Origin: an uncultured Erythrobacter sp.
Lineage (GTDB): Bacteria > Pseudomonadota > Alphaproteobacteria > Sphingomonadales > Sphingomonadaceae
DNA: 64,000 nt
NCBI GenBank assembly: GCA_947488325.1
Contig: CANKYZ010000001.1
Coordinates: 248,001-312,000 of the forward strand
Direction of reading: 5' to 3'
The notes under the pieces are model-generated. The model was not told the origin of the DNA and made no database searches. It was given only the letters and a program-made list of their open reading frames with translations. Made by a program: the position numbers and the translations under genes. This document shows, piece after piece, positions 45,347 through 54,101 of this stretch (its first letter is position 1; the number at the start of each line of letters is the position of its first letter).

Positions 45347-45413
45347 AATGTCCGCTTTCACCCCAAATCTCGGTCATTACAAGCAACACCAGTTGGTGAC
45401 GAAAGCGGACATT
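45347..45413. repeat. Long inverted-repeat hairpin with GTCCGC/GCGGAC arms
   Basis: AATGTCCGCTTTC (45347-45359) and GAAAGCGGACATT (45401-45413) pair perfectly over 13 bp. The 41-base loop contains a smaller CACC-AGTT-GGTG hairpin. Found just after copB; the GCGGACATT part recurs at the right flank of the IS1111 element (about 42214-42222). It could be a REP-like intergenic element or act as a terminator, although no T-run follows. Confidence 0.75.
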
Positions 45414-45919
45414 CAGAATTGTGCCGGTCCACCAATCCAATCGGTGTGGAGCTTGGTCGAGAGCTTCCAAAGGGGCTGCGAAACGCTCTCTTTGATCTTT
45501 CTGAAAGAAGCGATGGGTGCAGGGAGAGCGAAGTCTCCATGCGAGTGCTTGACCGGCGATACGGTCTTTGGTGCGGAATATGGCTCTGACATCTGGCTTT
45601 TGGCCAGATCTTCACGATGCCTACTTGCCGCGCCAAGGGCGAGAGGGATGCAACGGGAGAGCGCTTAGCGTCTCCCTTGCCAAGGTCAGCGTTGTTCAAA
45701 ATTTTTCAAATTTTGTAATACAACGCACACCTTGCGTTCGTCCTTATTCTATCCGTGTAAGACAAAATTGCCTTTGTAGTACAAAGACCAGCCTCAAGCT
45801 CAGAGCGCATATGGCACCGCCCTCGCCGCTTGGTCAAATTGTAGCCGGACTCACCACCCTATCAACCAATGCAAATGAGGTGGCTCTCCGCCAACAAGGC
45901 CGCGTCACGAAGCCACTAA
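45414..45919. other. Intergenic stretch between the copB hairpin and fic-1
   Basis: About 500 bases in which I find no supportable gene. A plus-strand open frame (45568-46029) runs into the fic gene antisense and has the composition of a shadow. Possible debris of earlier insertions. Confidence 0.5.
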
Positions 45920-46978
45920 CTAACGCCGAGCGTACCACGTGCCCTTGCCCCTGCCATGTTGTGCCAGATGGCCAGCCTCGACAAGAGCCGCTAGGTGCTT
46001 CTTCACTGTATTGCGATTGGCACGTGTAAGATCGACTATTTGCGCATTGGTCAGCCGACCATGCGCGCGCGCCAGCTCCAAGATATTGAGAGAGAGCTCG
46101 GGAAGCTGCTCAATGATGATCTTCTCACGCTTGATCTTGGCTTCTAGGCGCGCCTTTTGTTGCTGCAAGGCGCGAAGGAAGAAGGTCACCCATGGCTGCC
46201 AGTCGGGCGTGTCAGTGCGGATGGTTCCCTGAGTTTGGCGAAGAGCGAGATAATAGGCTTCCTTCGACTGCTCGATCACACTTTCGAGCGAGCTGTAGGG
46301 TACATAGGCGTACCCGCCTTGCAGCAACAAAAGCGTCGTTAAGACACGGGAGAGCCTTCCATTTCCGTCTTGAAAAGGGTGAATCTCCAAAAAGACCACC
46401 ACGAAGATCGCCGCAACAAGCAAAGGATGCAAATCCCTTTGCTGCTGGCGATCAAGTGTCCATTGCAACAGCTCTTCCATCAAGCGGGGTGTGTCGAACG
46501 GCGATGCGGTTTCAAACACCACGCCGATCTCACGACCATTTTCGTCAAAGGCGCTCACATTGTTGGGCGATGTCTTGTAGTCGCCTCGGTGCCACTGGTC
46601 CTTCTGACTATGTGCCAGAAGATCACGGTGAAGCTGGCGTATGTGGTTTTCAGTGAGCGCGATGGCATCGGCATTGCCAAAGACGGTTTCCATGACAGCG
46701 GCATAGCCCGCGACCTCTTGTTCATCGCGGCTATCAAAGCGGTTGATGTTGATATTGGTTAGAAGCTGCTCAACCTCTCGGTCTGACAGCTTACTGCCTT
46801 CGATCCGAGTTGAAGAGCCTATGCTTTCGATGGTGGCCACACGGCGCAGCGCTGAGAGCCTTTCGGGAGCAAGCGTGCCAAGGGCCTTCCACGCGCCTTT
46901 GAACTCATCGATCTCGGCTATGAGAGATAAGATTTCAGGAGTGATTTCTAAACTGTCGGTGCGGTTGGGCATATCCAT
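45920..46978 (-). CDS. Fic-family AMP-transferase with C-terminal winged helix (fic-1)
   Basis: About 352 residues. Fic core HPFQDGNGRLSR (the HPFxDGNGRxxR motif that holds ATP-Mg) with an upstream inhibitory helix SSTRIEG that follows the (S/T)xxxE(G/N) rule, so it is a self-inhibited class II-type Fic. The C-terminal 80 residues form a winged helix (LTNAQIVDLTRANRNTVKKHLAALVEAGHL), typical of Fic proteins that control their own gene. ATGs at 46990, 46978 and 46972 compete; none has a strong ribosome site. Confidence 0.92.
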   Translation of the reverse strand: MDMPNRTDSLEITPEILSLIAEIDEFKGAWKALGTLAPERLSALRRVATIESIGSSTRIEGSKLSDREVEQLLTNININRFDSRDEQEVAGYAAVMETVFGNADAIALTENHIRQLHRDLLAHSQKDQWHRGDYKTSPNNVSAFDENGREIGVVFETASPFDTPRLMEELLQWTLDRQQQRDLHPLLVAAIFVVVFLEIHPFQDGNGRLSRVLTTLLLLQGGYAYVPYSSLESVIEQSKEAYYLALRQTQGTIRTDTPDWQPWVTFFLRALQQQKARLEAKIKREKIIIEQLPELSLNILELARAHGRLTNAQIVDLTRANRNTVKKHLAALVEAGHLAQHGRGKGTWYARR

Positions 46979-47038
46979 AAATATACCCATATTTATCCAA
47001 AAAGCAAGATATACCCAAAAAGATAGCCATAAATATCC
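46975..47038. promoter_or_regulatory. AT-rich operator cluster at the fic-1 start
   Basis: A perfect palindrome ATAAATAT-ACCC-ATATTTAT (46977-46996) covers the start region of fic-1. The half-site block CCATAAATAT is repeated at 46975 and 47027 in the same orientation, and a GATATACCC lies between (47009-47017). Such an array could bind the winged helix encoded by fic-1 itself. Confidence 0.6.
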
Positions 47039-47137
47039 AAAGGGCAATCGTAGCCATTTGATCGCCTATAGGTGACTAAATACGCCACCCGGCTTCACAT
47101 ATATGTGAAGGTTGGCAGCAGTGAATGCAGCCACCGC

Positions 47138-47479
47138 TCAAAGGAGCGACAGCTGCATATCGGCAGGATCAGCGATGGCGTAAACCTCCCGCGCCATCAT
47201 CATGGTGATTTTGCCTTCAAAGATGGGTTTAGCGGTCACATGATTGTGAATGTCTCGGCTTGCCCAGATTTTGAGACCTGACCCTTGGAACGTGATGTGG
47301 AGCTGGCCGGGACCGCAAGACCCGCCAAAGATTCCAAGCGAAGCAGCAAGCGCGGATTCGAGCGCCTTGTCGCTCATCCCATCTGCGATCTCATTGGCAT
47401 AGCGTTTGGCAAATCCTGAGGTCGCCGTGCGAAACGCTTTCTCGCATTCTTGCGCCGTGAGAGGCGAAGAGCCGCTCAT
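47138..47479 (-). CDS. Hypothetical protein, 113 residues
   Basis: No family recognised. Soluble, mixed alpha/beta: a helical N-terminal half (TAQECEKAFRTATSGFAKRYANEIADGMSD) and a strand-rich part with GPGQLHITFQGSGLKIWASRD. The start overlaps the preceding gene (ATGA at 47476), so the two are co-translated. Typical of cargo genes in mobile elements. Confidence 0.72.
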   Translation of the reverse strand: MSGSSPLTAQECEKAFRTATSGFAKRYANEIADGMSDKALESALAASLGIFGGSCGPGQLHITFQGSGLKIWASRDIHNHVTAKPIFEGKITMMMAREVYAIADPADMQLSLL

Positions 47480-47712
47480 TGAGCGGCTCCAGCTTGATTT
47501 TCTTCGATTGGGAAAAGGTAGAACCCATCATCGATCACCTGTTTGCCAGTGAGGCGAACGTAAAGGCCTTCTTTGCCTTCTCGCTCATAAGCGACACCGA
47601 GGCGAATGAAACGAGCTTTATCGCCATATCCAGCGCGGGTTTTCACCACGTGACTTGGCCGACTTGAGCTTGGACGGTTCTGGTTTTGAGTGTTGGATCG
47701 CATCTCTGACAT
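47476..47712 (-). CDS. Hypothetical protein, 78 residues
   Basis: Begins MSEMRSNTQNQNRPSSSRPS (polar, Ser/Gln-rich) followed by a compact domain KARFIRLGVAYEREGKEGLYVRLTGKQV. An AAGGAGA site eight bases before ATG 47712 decides the start over the longer frame to 47730. Reminiscent of the short single-domain proteins (DUF736-like) found in conjugative elements, but the match is not firm. Confidence 0.75.
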   Translation of the reverse strand: MSEMRSNTQNQNRPSSSRPSHVVKTRAGYGDKARFIRLGVAYEREGKEGLYVRLTGKQVIDDGFYLFPIEENQAGAAQ

Positions 47713-48018
47713 TTTGTATCTCCTTGTCATCTTGGTTGCTGGCCGGATCGTCCGGCTTATGACCGGCCGATGGCTGCGGGCGACACGATCATGACAAGGG
47801 GCAATACGGTCCTCAGAGTGGTGCGAGCAGCCCCTTGCATGCCCAACAGGGGCGAAGCATCGGGTCCAAGCTGCTAACGGCGTAGAGGGAAAGGCAAGAC
47901 GCTACGGTCCAGGGACGCGGTGCACTTCAAGGAAGATGATGGCAGAACAGCGCAGCCTACAACACAAAAGCCCCGCCGGAGCATGGCGGGGCTCTATGGG
48001 GTTCTTGAATGACCCTGG
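47713..48018. other. Non-coding gap with one terminator
   Basis: 306 bases without a gene. Contains a CCGG-rich inverted repeat (GCCGGATCGTCCGGC around 47741-47755) and the minus-strand terminator at 47965-47993. It could house the promoter of the two small genes to its left. Confidence 0.5.
47965..47993 (-). terminator. Rho-independent terminator after the 111-residue gene
   Basis: Perfect 9-bp stem AGCCCCGCC (47969-47977) with GGCGGGGCT (47985-47993), 7-base loop, followed on the minus strand by TTTT. Lies 26 bases past the stop at 48019. Confidence 0.88.
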
Positions 48019-48354
48019 CTAATGCAGGGTCACAAGACCTGGCGGTTCCTTCAAGAGCTGCTCGTAAGCGTCAAGGATCTGCACGCGGGCATCATGCGTC
48101 CTCTTGCCATCGAAGAAGTGGTAGAGGTTCCTCACCGAGAGTTGATCGGTGTAGATCCCCGTCTCGCCGGTTTCACGCAGAACGCGGCGACGGTTGGCAT
48201 CGACAATCCTTGTAATCTCGGAATGGTAGAGCGTCATTCCAACTTCAAGCTCAAGCTTCCGCTTGGCCAATGAGTTACGAATGCAATTGCGATGGCCGGA
48301 GGTATAGATCGTGCGAACGATGATCGGCGGGTTGGATTCAGAAAAGATAGGCAT
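48019..48354 (-). CDS. Hypothetical protein, 111 residues
   Basis: No family recognised. Basic N-terminal half (YTSGHRNCIRNSLAKRKLELE) and a helical C-terminal half (RRVLRETGETGIYTDQLSVRNLYHFF), which might be a DNA- or RNA-binding arrangement. ATG 48354 has GAGGA upstream; the longer frame starts with TTG. Followed by its own terminator. Confidence 0.7.
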   Translation of the reverse strand: MPIFSESNPPIIVRTIYTSGHRNCIRNSLAKRKLELEVGMTLYHSEITRIVDANRRRVLRETGETGIYTDQLSVRNLYHFFDGKRTHDARVQILDAYEQLLKEPPGLVTLH

Positions 48355-48537
48355 AGCGGTATTCCTCAAATTGGGGTGGCGGATAAAACGTGAAGTCAGG
48401 GTGGTGGCAGTCTCGTCTTATTGAGGAGAGCTGCTCACTGGCTTTGGCGGGGTATTTGATTGGAAGGATCACACTGTCCTCCTATGTTTGAGTGGAAGGT
48501 TGAGGATCGGACGCAAACCGCCCGATCCTCGGCTTGA

Positions 48538-49617
48538 TTAGAGGGGAATACGGTCGACGGAGCCGGATTCATAAACTGGGTTGCGGCTAGTTGCTTCAGG
48601 GCGAGAATGCGCGCGCGGCTCATGACCAAATGGGGTTGCAGCAGGAAGAGGTGCCGACAGGGCAGCTGGAACCAGTATCACCAAAAGCGTCACGACTAGG
48701 ATTGGCAGGCACTCTATGATGACACTGACTGAGATTAGCGGGGCAAGATCACCAGAGTGCTTCGCGATAAGCTCGAAGCCTTCTACCTCGCTTACCTCTT
48801 GAGGCTTGCGCAACGTTTCGGCTTCCAAAGCAGGCAGCTCACCGCTGATCCTGCGCGCAGGTGCTGCAAATGCTTCTGTGAGTTTGCGTTCAGCTTGCGC
48901 GGATAGACCAATCCGTCCCCAATCCTTTTGCAAGGAATCCGAAAGGCTTCGCAGAAGCGGGATCGGTATTAGGGAGTTCAATTCCTCTGATGTTGAGTTC
49001 AGCTGCGCAGTGAGTTCGCGAATGCGCAGGCTTTTCTCTTCAAAGCTCAAAGAACTCTCGCTTTGAACGATGCGCAAACTGCTCAGGAGCTGTCGCCCAG
49101 AACGGATCAGGGGGCCAGCTTCCGCCCGCGTGGCGATAAGTTGTGTAGTCGCACGCTCCGCCGCTGTTTCTACACCGCGCAATTCTACGGTGGTGCGGCC
49201 AATACCCGAAGAATCTCCAGACACTGCACCATTAGCTAGCTCTTGAGCGTACATGCCCTGTGCCGTTGCACGTATTGTTTCAGCCAAAGGCAAGAGGCTT
49301 TCCGCTTCGGTGGCTGCTTCGGACTTCGCCAAAAACATGGCTTGTGCCTCTGCAATAACTGCCTCGTTTTCCAGAACACGAGCCTCTGGCGCTGCCAAAT
49401 ACAAAACAGAGGTCGTTCCGCTAAAGCATCCCACAAAGGCCGCAGCGCACAGCCAAAGAATGAAAATGCGTGGCCGGCTTTCTGCTGGAGCATTTGGCAC
49501 GACCCTCGTACCGATCAGGTTCAACCCGATAAGGGTGACTAAAAGCACCGCAGAGATAATGACCGAGACCAGCCAATCAGATGCATCAGCCTGATCGGCC
49601 CTTTGGGTGCCCAGCAA
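48538..49617 (-). CDS. Membrane protein with long coiled-coil domain, unknown
   Basis: 359 residues. Two N-terminal transmembrane helices (about 16-36 and 50-72), a long helical region (75-280) full of E/A/L/R heptads, another membrane helix (about 288-320, ISVSVIIECLPILVVTLLVILVPAAL) and a polar, Pro-rich tail. This topology resembles proteins that carry a periplasmic or cytosolic coiled-coil sensor. Last gene of a three-gene set with 49644 and 50042. Confidence 0.7.
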   Translation of the reverse strand: MLGTQRADQADASDWLVSVIISAVLLVTLIGLNLIGTRVVPNAPAESRPRIFILWLCAAAFVGCFSGTTSVLYLAAPEARVLENEAVIAEAQAMFLAKSEAATEAESLLPLAETIRATAQGMYAQELANGAVSGDSSGIGRTTVELRGVETAAERATTQLIATRAEAGPLIRSGRQLLSSLRIVQSESSLSFEEKSLRIRELTAQLNSTSEELNSLIPIPLLRSLSDSLQKDWGRIGLSAQAERKLTEAFAAPARRISGELPALEAETLRKPQEVSEVEGFELIAKHSGDLAPLISVSVIIECLPILVVTLLVILVPAALSAPLPAATPFGHEPRAHSRPEATSRNPVYESGSVDRIPL

Positions 49618-49643
49618 ATATAGAAAGGTGAAAAAAGTTGTCG

Positions 49644-50045
49644 CTAGGGTTCGGAGTCCTCGTCCAAGGTCACACTGATGCGGATCGGGATTTTCAAATG
49701 GCCAAATTCTCTATCGCACCATGACCTCCAACGGTCGGCGAGAATTGGAACGTAGAAGTAAGGTGAAAATTCCGATTTTTCTCTTTCAACCGTCGGCTTC
49801 GCGCCAAGCTCAATGACCGCATCGTAGAGCAGGCGTGCCAGTGAGGGACGATAATAATACCCGCGCCTAGGCGGGAAATCATAGTCAAAATCTATGACTC
49901 TTGAGACTTCTCGTGCGAACAAGAGAAACCTAGGCTCATAGGACAATCCGACGCCTACACACCCCGCTTCACGCTTGCAGATGTAGTTTGAGTAAATCAG
50001 CCTATTGAGTGTCTCATCTTCGACAAAGTCCAATATCTCGATCAT
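49644..50045 (-). CDS. Hypothetical protein, 133 residues
   Basis: Soluble, aromatic-rich (YSNYICKREAGCVGVGLSYE, FDYDFPPRRGYYYRPSLARLL), no recognised domain. Its start overlaps the preceding membrane gene (ATGA at 50042) and the next gene follows 26 bases later, which supports a real, coupled gene. AT content is higher than in the core genes. Confidence 0.65.
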   Translation of the reverse strand: MIEILDFVEDETLNRLIYSNYICKREAGCVGVGLSYEPRFLLFAREVSRVIDFDYDFPPRRGYYYRPSLARLLYDAVIELGAKPTVEREKSEFSPYFYVPILADRWRSWCDREFGHLKIPIRISVTLDEDSEP

Positions 50046-50437
50046 GATGGAAATAACATTGAGCCGAGTTTCTCAATAGCAAGCGGGATAACCGTTCTAC
50101 TACCCAGACCCACCAAAATTGCTGCGCCAATCTGAACAAAGAGTGGAGTGGCTGCGCCGATAAACTTGGTCTTGAACACGATAACAAGAACCACAAAGCC
50201 AAAAAGCAAGCCCAGAAAGATGCTCATCGGAGAGCCGAATATCTCAGCGAATGTTGGGTAATCCAGCTTCACAATTCGATCTAAAAACGGCCCAACAAGC
50301 ACGCCCAATACCGCTCCAATGTACAAAGTCACTTGTCGCCATAACGACAGGTCTATTTCAGACTCCGCACTCGTGGCCTCCATTTCAAAGGATCGATCTT
50401 CTGAATAAAGGTCAATCAACCAAAGAAATCTATTCAT
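50042..50437 (-). CDS. Small membrane protein, 131 residues
   Basis: Three transmembrane helices (about 38-58, 72-92, 98-118) after a polar N-terminal part. ATG 50437 lies five bases after GGAGGGGG, an excellent ribosome site, deciding against the frame start at 50449. No family recognised. First of the three-gene cluster. Confidence 0.7.
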   Translation of the reverse strand: MNRFLWLIDLYSEDRSFEMEATSAESEIDLSLWRQVTLYIGAVLGVLVGPFLDRIVKLDYPTFAEIFGSPMSIFLGLLFGFVVLVIVFKTKFIGAATPLFVQIGAAILVGLGSRTVIPLAIEKLGSMLFPS

Positions 50438-50993
50438 ATCCCCCTCCATTTATTGTCGAGTTGATAGCAAGTTGATTATCAAAGCGCCACATGGCAATCG
50501 AGTTCGCCTCTAGCATTTAATAGCGAGCTTGAGGCCCGCGCTTCCTCTACTGGGGGTGTGCCTGGCCGGCCTGCCTCCAGATTTTGACTAGGCTAAGCTA
50601 ACAGACCGCTTGTAGGCACTAACCGCATCGGATTGATGGTCAGCCTGTGGGAGTTACTGTACTAAAGGCTCCACGAACCATCTTAGCGCGCAATTTTTGA
50701 ATGTCATTCGGTGTAGAACATCAATGATAACTCGTGAATGAAACACACCTTAGATCAATGCTACTAAGGCCTCAGCCGCAAGAACGCGTGGCGAGTTTTT
50801 CAGCACAGTATGAAATGAATGCGAACGTTGACGGGCGATCAGTAGAGTTCCCATTATATAAGGGTTCAATTAGTTCTTGATTGAATTGGTCGCGATCCAA
50901 AAATCAAGCAATCATGTAATTCGGTACGAATCTGATTATTGTATGGATTATTCAAATGCTCTATGGATCTAAAGATGGGGGAGTAATTGATCG
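50438..50993. other. AT-rich intergenic region between divergent gene sets
   Basis: About 550 bases with no supportable gene; visibly more AT-rich than the chromosome to the left. It must hold the promoters of the minus-strand trio and the plus-strand pair. A GGGGGAG ribosome site before 50994 is the only element I can fix. Confidence 0.55.
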
Positions 50994-51356
50994 ATGGCGC
51001 AACAAAGAAGACTGAAGATCAAAGTCACAAAAAGCGAGGGCGCTACCGTCAAGCTCAAGATTCAAGGTATGACTGCCAGATTGCCAGAGTCCGGAATTGT
51101 CTATCCGTTGGTTCTTGAAAACACCTGCTACTCCATTGTGTTGGAGTGCTACGGGGGTGAAGGCAAGAGTGCCTCGGTCGAATTGGATGCAGTGCATAGG
51201 GATTTCAATGCCTTTAGCTGCACAATGAGCGACACAATTAGCTCAACAAAATTTGCAAAACTGGAAGTCAAAATTCCTAGAAATGAGGAAACCTTTGTCG
51301 GAGCTGCCAAGTTCGCTGTGAAGAAAGCGGAAGCAGCCACGGGAGCCCAAACATGA
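50994..51356 (+). CDS. Hypothetical protein, 120 residues, coupled to an envelope protein
   Basis: Small, Lys/Thr/Val-rich, predicted mostly beta (LKIKVTKSEGATVKLKIQGM, YSIVLECYGGEGKSASVELD). No signal peptide. The stop overlaps the next start (ATGA at 51353). Unknown family; co-expression with an exported barrel-like protein suggests a common task. Confidence 0.7.
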   Translation: MAQQRRLKIKVTKSEGATVKLKIQGMTARLPESGIVYPLVLENTCYSIVLECYGGEGKSASVELDAVHRDFNAFSCTMSDTISSTKFAKLEVKIPRNEETFVGAAKFAVKKAEAATGAQT

Positions 51357-52753
51357 ATGGCAAGCTCACACTGTCATTTGGCATCACGTTGATAGCGTCC
51401 GTATCCACGCCAGCTATTGCTCAGTCATTACCTGCAGATACAGCAGTGACGGTCGAACAGATTCGGGAAGAACTCGAAACTAGGAAGCAGAGGATTGGGA
51501 GCCTAGAGCAGGAGCTTCAAGCAGAATATAGCGAGTTGGATTCGCTAGAACGGCGATTGGAGAATGTCGAGCAGGCGCTTAGTCTTGAAGGTCCCGAGAG
51601 ACCGGCCCGCCAAGAAGAGATGGAGAGCACACCGCCGAGCCTACTGACCGACCTGATCCCCGGCGAGTTTTTTGATCGTGCAGATGCTGAGGGCCCATTG
51701 CTTGGTAGCGGACTAACGGGTTCTTCACGTGCTACCACGACCCTCTTTGGTCTTTCGGCAGGAGGCGGGAGCGGTCGTGCTTCTATCGCAGTCAATTCCT
51801 CGGACTTTAGGGCGTTTAATCCAACGACGGGCGCAGACTGTACATTCGGATCAGGTGATTACATTCCGCCTGTCAACGACTGCCAGAATTCGAGATACGA
51901 AAGAACTACGACAACCGTTACGTTGTCGACCCCACTAGCGAAGTCGGGAGAAACGTCGTTTGCTACTCTCGATGGTTTGGCCACTGGGACGAAGGTCGAG
52001 TTCAGGCGGACCTTTTTCGGGGGGACTGCTTCTCATGCAGATCTGTTGTTCAATAACAGCAGCGTTCGAGATGCGCAGGAAAGATGTCAGAACCAAAATC
52101 GCGGAGAAGAGATAAAGTGTGCGCGAATAGATAATAATCTCTTCGAAGATTATATGACTGCTGCGGAACGCGAAGATTATGCAAGAGCGGTGTATCAGGC
52201 AACTCTGCAAGGGAGCGATGCATTCACCGTTGCAGGTTCTATAGGTTACGAAGAATTCGAGCTCTTCCCGAGTACCGACTTCCAAAGCCAGGATGCTGAG
52301 AGAGTTTCATTCTCAGCCGGTGCAGGATATCTTTACTTCCCGTCACATCATACTTCCATGGTGTTGGAAGGCCAGTATCAGCGCACGTTCAAAGCGGCCG
52401 ACTCTGAGACACGATGTCGCCCGTTGCCTGATCCAGGGGATAATTTCCTTACATGCGCGACGGGCGCCTTTTCAGAACCAGAGAGCACTGACAAGCTAAT
52501 CCTAGCTTCGCAGTTCCGCCAGATATTCCCCTTGGCGGAGACGGGACTGATTAGAGACATTGCTATTGCTCCCAGGGTTGAATTCGATGCGCTTTCCGAC
52601 GATTATGCCGTTGATGTTCCGATCTATTTTGCTCGCAACACAAAGAGTGGCTTAGTTGCTGGCATACGCGTTGGGTTTGAGGAGACAGACGGTGATGGTG
52701 ATTTCAAAATAGGAGTGTTCTACGGGCAGGCATTTGACCTGACGCCGTTTTAG
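51353..52753 (+). CDS. Exported protein with coiled coil and barrel-like C-terminal domain
   Basis: 466 residues. Signal peptide (LTLSFGITLIASVSTPAIAQS), a 50-residue coiled coil (EQIREELETRKQRIGSLEQE and following heptads to about 85), then a Ser/Thr/Gly-rich domain with alternating strands and a terminal Phe, consistent with an outer-membrane beta-barrel. Two Cys-containing loops (GADCTFGSGDYIPPVNDC; ETRCRPLPDPGDNFLTC) look like extracellular disulfide loops. No family recognised. Confidence 0.72.
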   Translation: MNGKLTLSFGITLIASVSTPAIAQSLPADTAVTVEQIREELETRKQRIGSLEQELQAEYSELDSLERRLENVEQALSLEGPERPARQEEMESTPPSLLTDLIPGEFFDRADAEGPLLGSGLTGSSRATTTLFGLSAGGGSGRASIAVNSSDFRAFNPTTGADCTFGSGDYIPPVNDCQNSRYERTTTTVTLSTPLAKSGETSFATLDGLATGTKVEFRRTFFGGTASHADLLFNNSSVRDAQERCQNQNRGEEIKCARIDNNLFEDYMTAAEREDYARAVYQATLQGSDAFTVAGSIGYEEFELFPSTDFQSQDAERVSFSAGAGYLYFPSHHTSMVLEGQYQRTFKAADSETRCRPLPDPGDNFLTCATGAFSEPESTDKLILASQFRQIFPLAETGLIRDIAIAPRVEFDALSDDYAVDVPIYFARNTKSGLVAGIRVGFEETDGDGDFKIGVFYGQAFDLTPF

Positions 52754-52930
52754 GTGGATTTAGCAACCTGAGTGCCGCATCAAATTTAGCATGTGCACTC
52801 CGCATCGCAGTTCGATGCCCTCAACTAAAGCCCAGAGATGCTCGGAACGCTCTGTTTTGGGTATTCGGCAGAATATCTGGTTTGCGCCTAAGTTTGGCGA
52901 ACTCAGATTTCTGCCTAACAATTTCAGGAT

Positions 52931-53533
52931 TCACGTGCCAACGCCAACGAATGCGAGCAGCCGAGTATAGTTGCCCCCGTCAGCCTCTCGTAGTGCCTTT
53001 AGATATTCGTCACGCCGCTCATTGTCTTGGACAAGGTCGTATCCGGCTTCCCAATCGATAGGCTCATGGGCGATGTGATGTTTCAGGTACTCGTCGGCTA
53101 CGATACGTGAGTGCCGACCATTCCCGTTCGGGAAGGGGTGGATTTGCACCAGACGATGATGAAACCGCGCTCCCGCTTCTAAAGGGGGAAACGTGCCATT
53201 CTCGGCCCAATAGCGCGCATCATCGAGAAGTGAGCGAAGCTGCACGCCGATGTAGAGGGGATCAATCCCGATGTTCTTCTCGGTCAGTCGGAATGTACCT
53301 GCCCAAGCCCAGACATCGCCAAACAGGCGTTCGTGCATCGCGCGCTGCGCTGCCTCGGTCAGGATGTCGTGTGACTTCTTCCGGCCCAGCCAGAGCAACC
53401 CGCTTTGGACGTTGGCCTGTTCTAGTTCGTCAAGCTCTCCGCGCGTTGTGACATGCTTGAAGCGTAGTCCCTCCATCTCATCCGGATCGAGGGGTGTTGC
53501 GCCTTCAGGTTCTTCACCGATGCCGCTCATCAA
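52931..53533 (-). CDS. Mobile mystery protein B, Fic/Doc domain (fic-2)
   Basis: 200 residues. N-terminal EGATPLDPDEMEGLRFKHVT and the Fic motif HPFPNGNGRHSR, where Asp/Glu of the usual HPFxDGNGR is Asn. The pattern matches the mobile mystery protein B family (TIGR02613). Being paired with protein A by ATGA overlap, it probably acts as the toxin-like half of a toxin-antitoxin-like pair. The Fic reaction would be AMP or phosphate transfer to a target protein. Confidence 0.9.
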   Translation of the reverse strand: MMSGIGEEPEGATPLDPDEMEGLRFKHVTTRGELDELEQANVQSGLLWLGRKKSHDILTEAAQRAMHERLFGDVWAWAGTFRLTEKNIGIDPLYIGVQLRSLLDDARYWAENGTFPPLEAGARFHHRLVQIHPFPNGNGRHSRIVADEYLKHHIAHEPIDWEAGYDLVQDNERRDEYLKALREADGGNYTRLLAFVGVGT

Positions 53534-53997
53534 CGCTCCCAGATGTCAGAGGTACGCTCACGCAACATCTCCTCGGCAAGCAGTTCGACCTGGCGCGCTC
53601 GCTCCTCGGACTGGAGTGCCTGCTTCTCGAGAGCCATGTGGGTGCTTGCTTTGGTGACAAGGGTCTCAGCCTTCCATAGCGCTTGTGCCTCTAGGAGTTC
53701 GCTGACCGACCCATCATTCGGGACAAGTGCATAGACGAGTTTACAGTTCATTGCCTCAGCCATCGCGCTGAGGTTCTGCAATGTGATTCCGCCTTCTCTC
53801 TCGGATTTCTCGGCAGCCGAGATTGTTGCCCGTGTCCGCCCCATCATCCGTCCCAATTGCGCTCCGCTTATGCCAAGTGCATTGCGCAGCGTCGCAAGCC
53901 AACCTTCTGAAGGGATGGCGAGCGTCTTTGCCGGACTATTTGCAGACCGGTCGATCTTGGCTTGATATTGCCGCTGCACGGTGCTCTTGACGCTCAT
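53530..53997 (-). CDS. Mobile mystery protein A, HTH regulator
   Basis: 155 residues with an XRE helix-turn-helix (GWLATLRNALGISGAQLGRM, RTRATISAAEKSEREGG) and ITLQNLSAMAEAMNCKLVYALVP, as in mobile mystery protein A (TIGR02612). It precedes and overlaps the Fic gene and likely represses their promoter and neutralises the partner. Short repeats that could be its operators surround the start codon. Confidence 0.9.
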   Translation of the reverse strand: MSVKSTVQRQYQAKIDRSANSPAKTLAIPSEGWLATLRNALGISGAQLGRMMGRTRATISAAEKSEREGGITLQNLSAMAEAMNCKLVYALVPNDGSVSELLEAQALWKAETLVTKASTHMALEKQALQSEERARQVELLAEEMLRERTSDIWER

Positions 53998-54085
53998 TTG
54001 TATGCCTTTGGCTTGACGTTATAAGCATTTTTGTATGACTATAATTATACATTATGCAGTATTTGTCAAACTTTAAGCATACAAA
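53997..54085. promoter_or_regulatory. Promoter and operator repeats of the mobile mystery protein A/B pair
   Basis: TTTGTATGC (53997-54005) and GCATACAAA (54077-54085) form a perfect 9-bp inverted repeat; a third half-site TTTGTATG lies at 54030-54037. Between them, minus-strand TTGACA and TATAAT-like hexamers (about 54045-54068) give a promoter, although their spacing is not ideal. The layout fits autoregulation by protein A. Confidence 0.6.
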
Positions 54086-54101
54086 ATGGCAAAAGCGGCG
54101 G

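Noticed and set aside
45568..46029. 153-residue plus-strand frame between copB and fic-1
   Set aside because: Enters the 3' end of fic-1 in antisense; no ribosome site and no recognisable motif.
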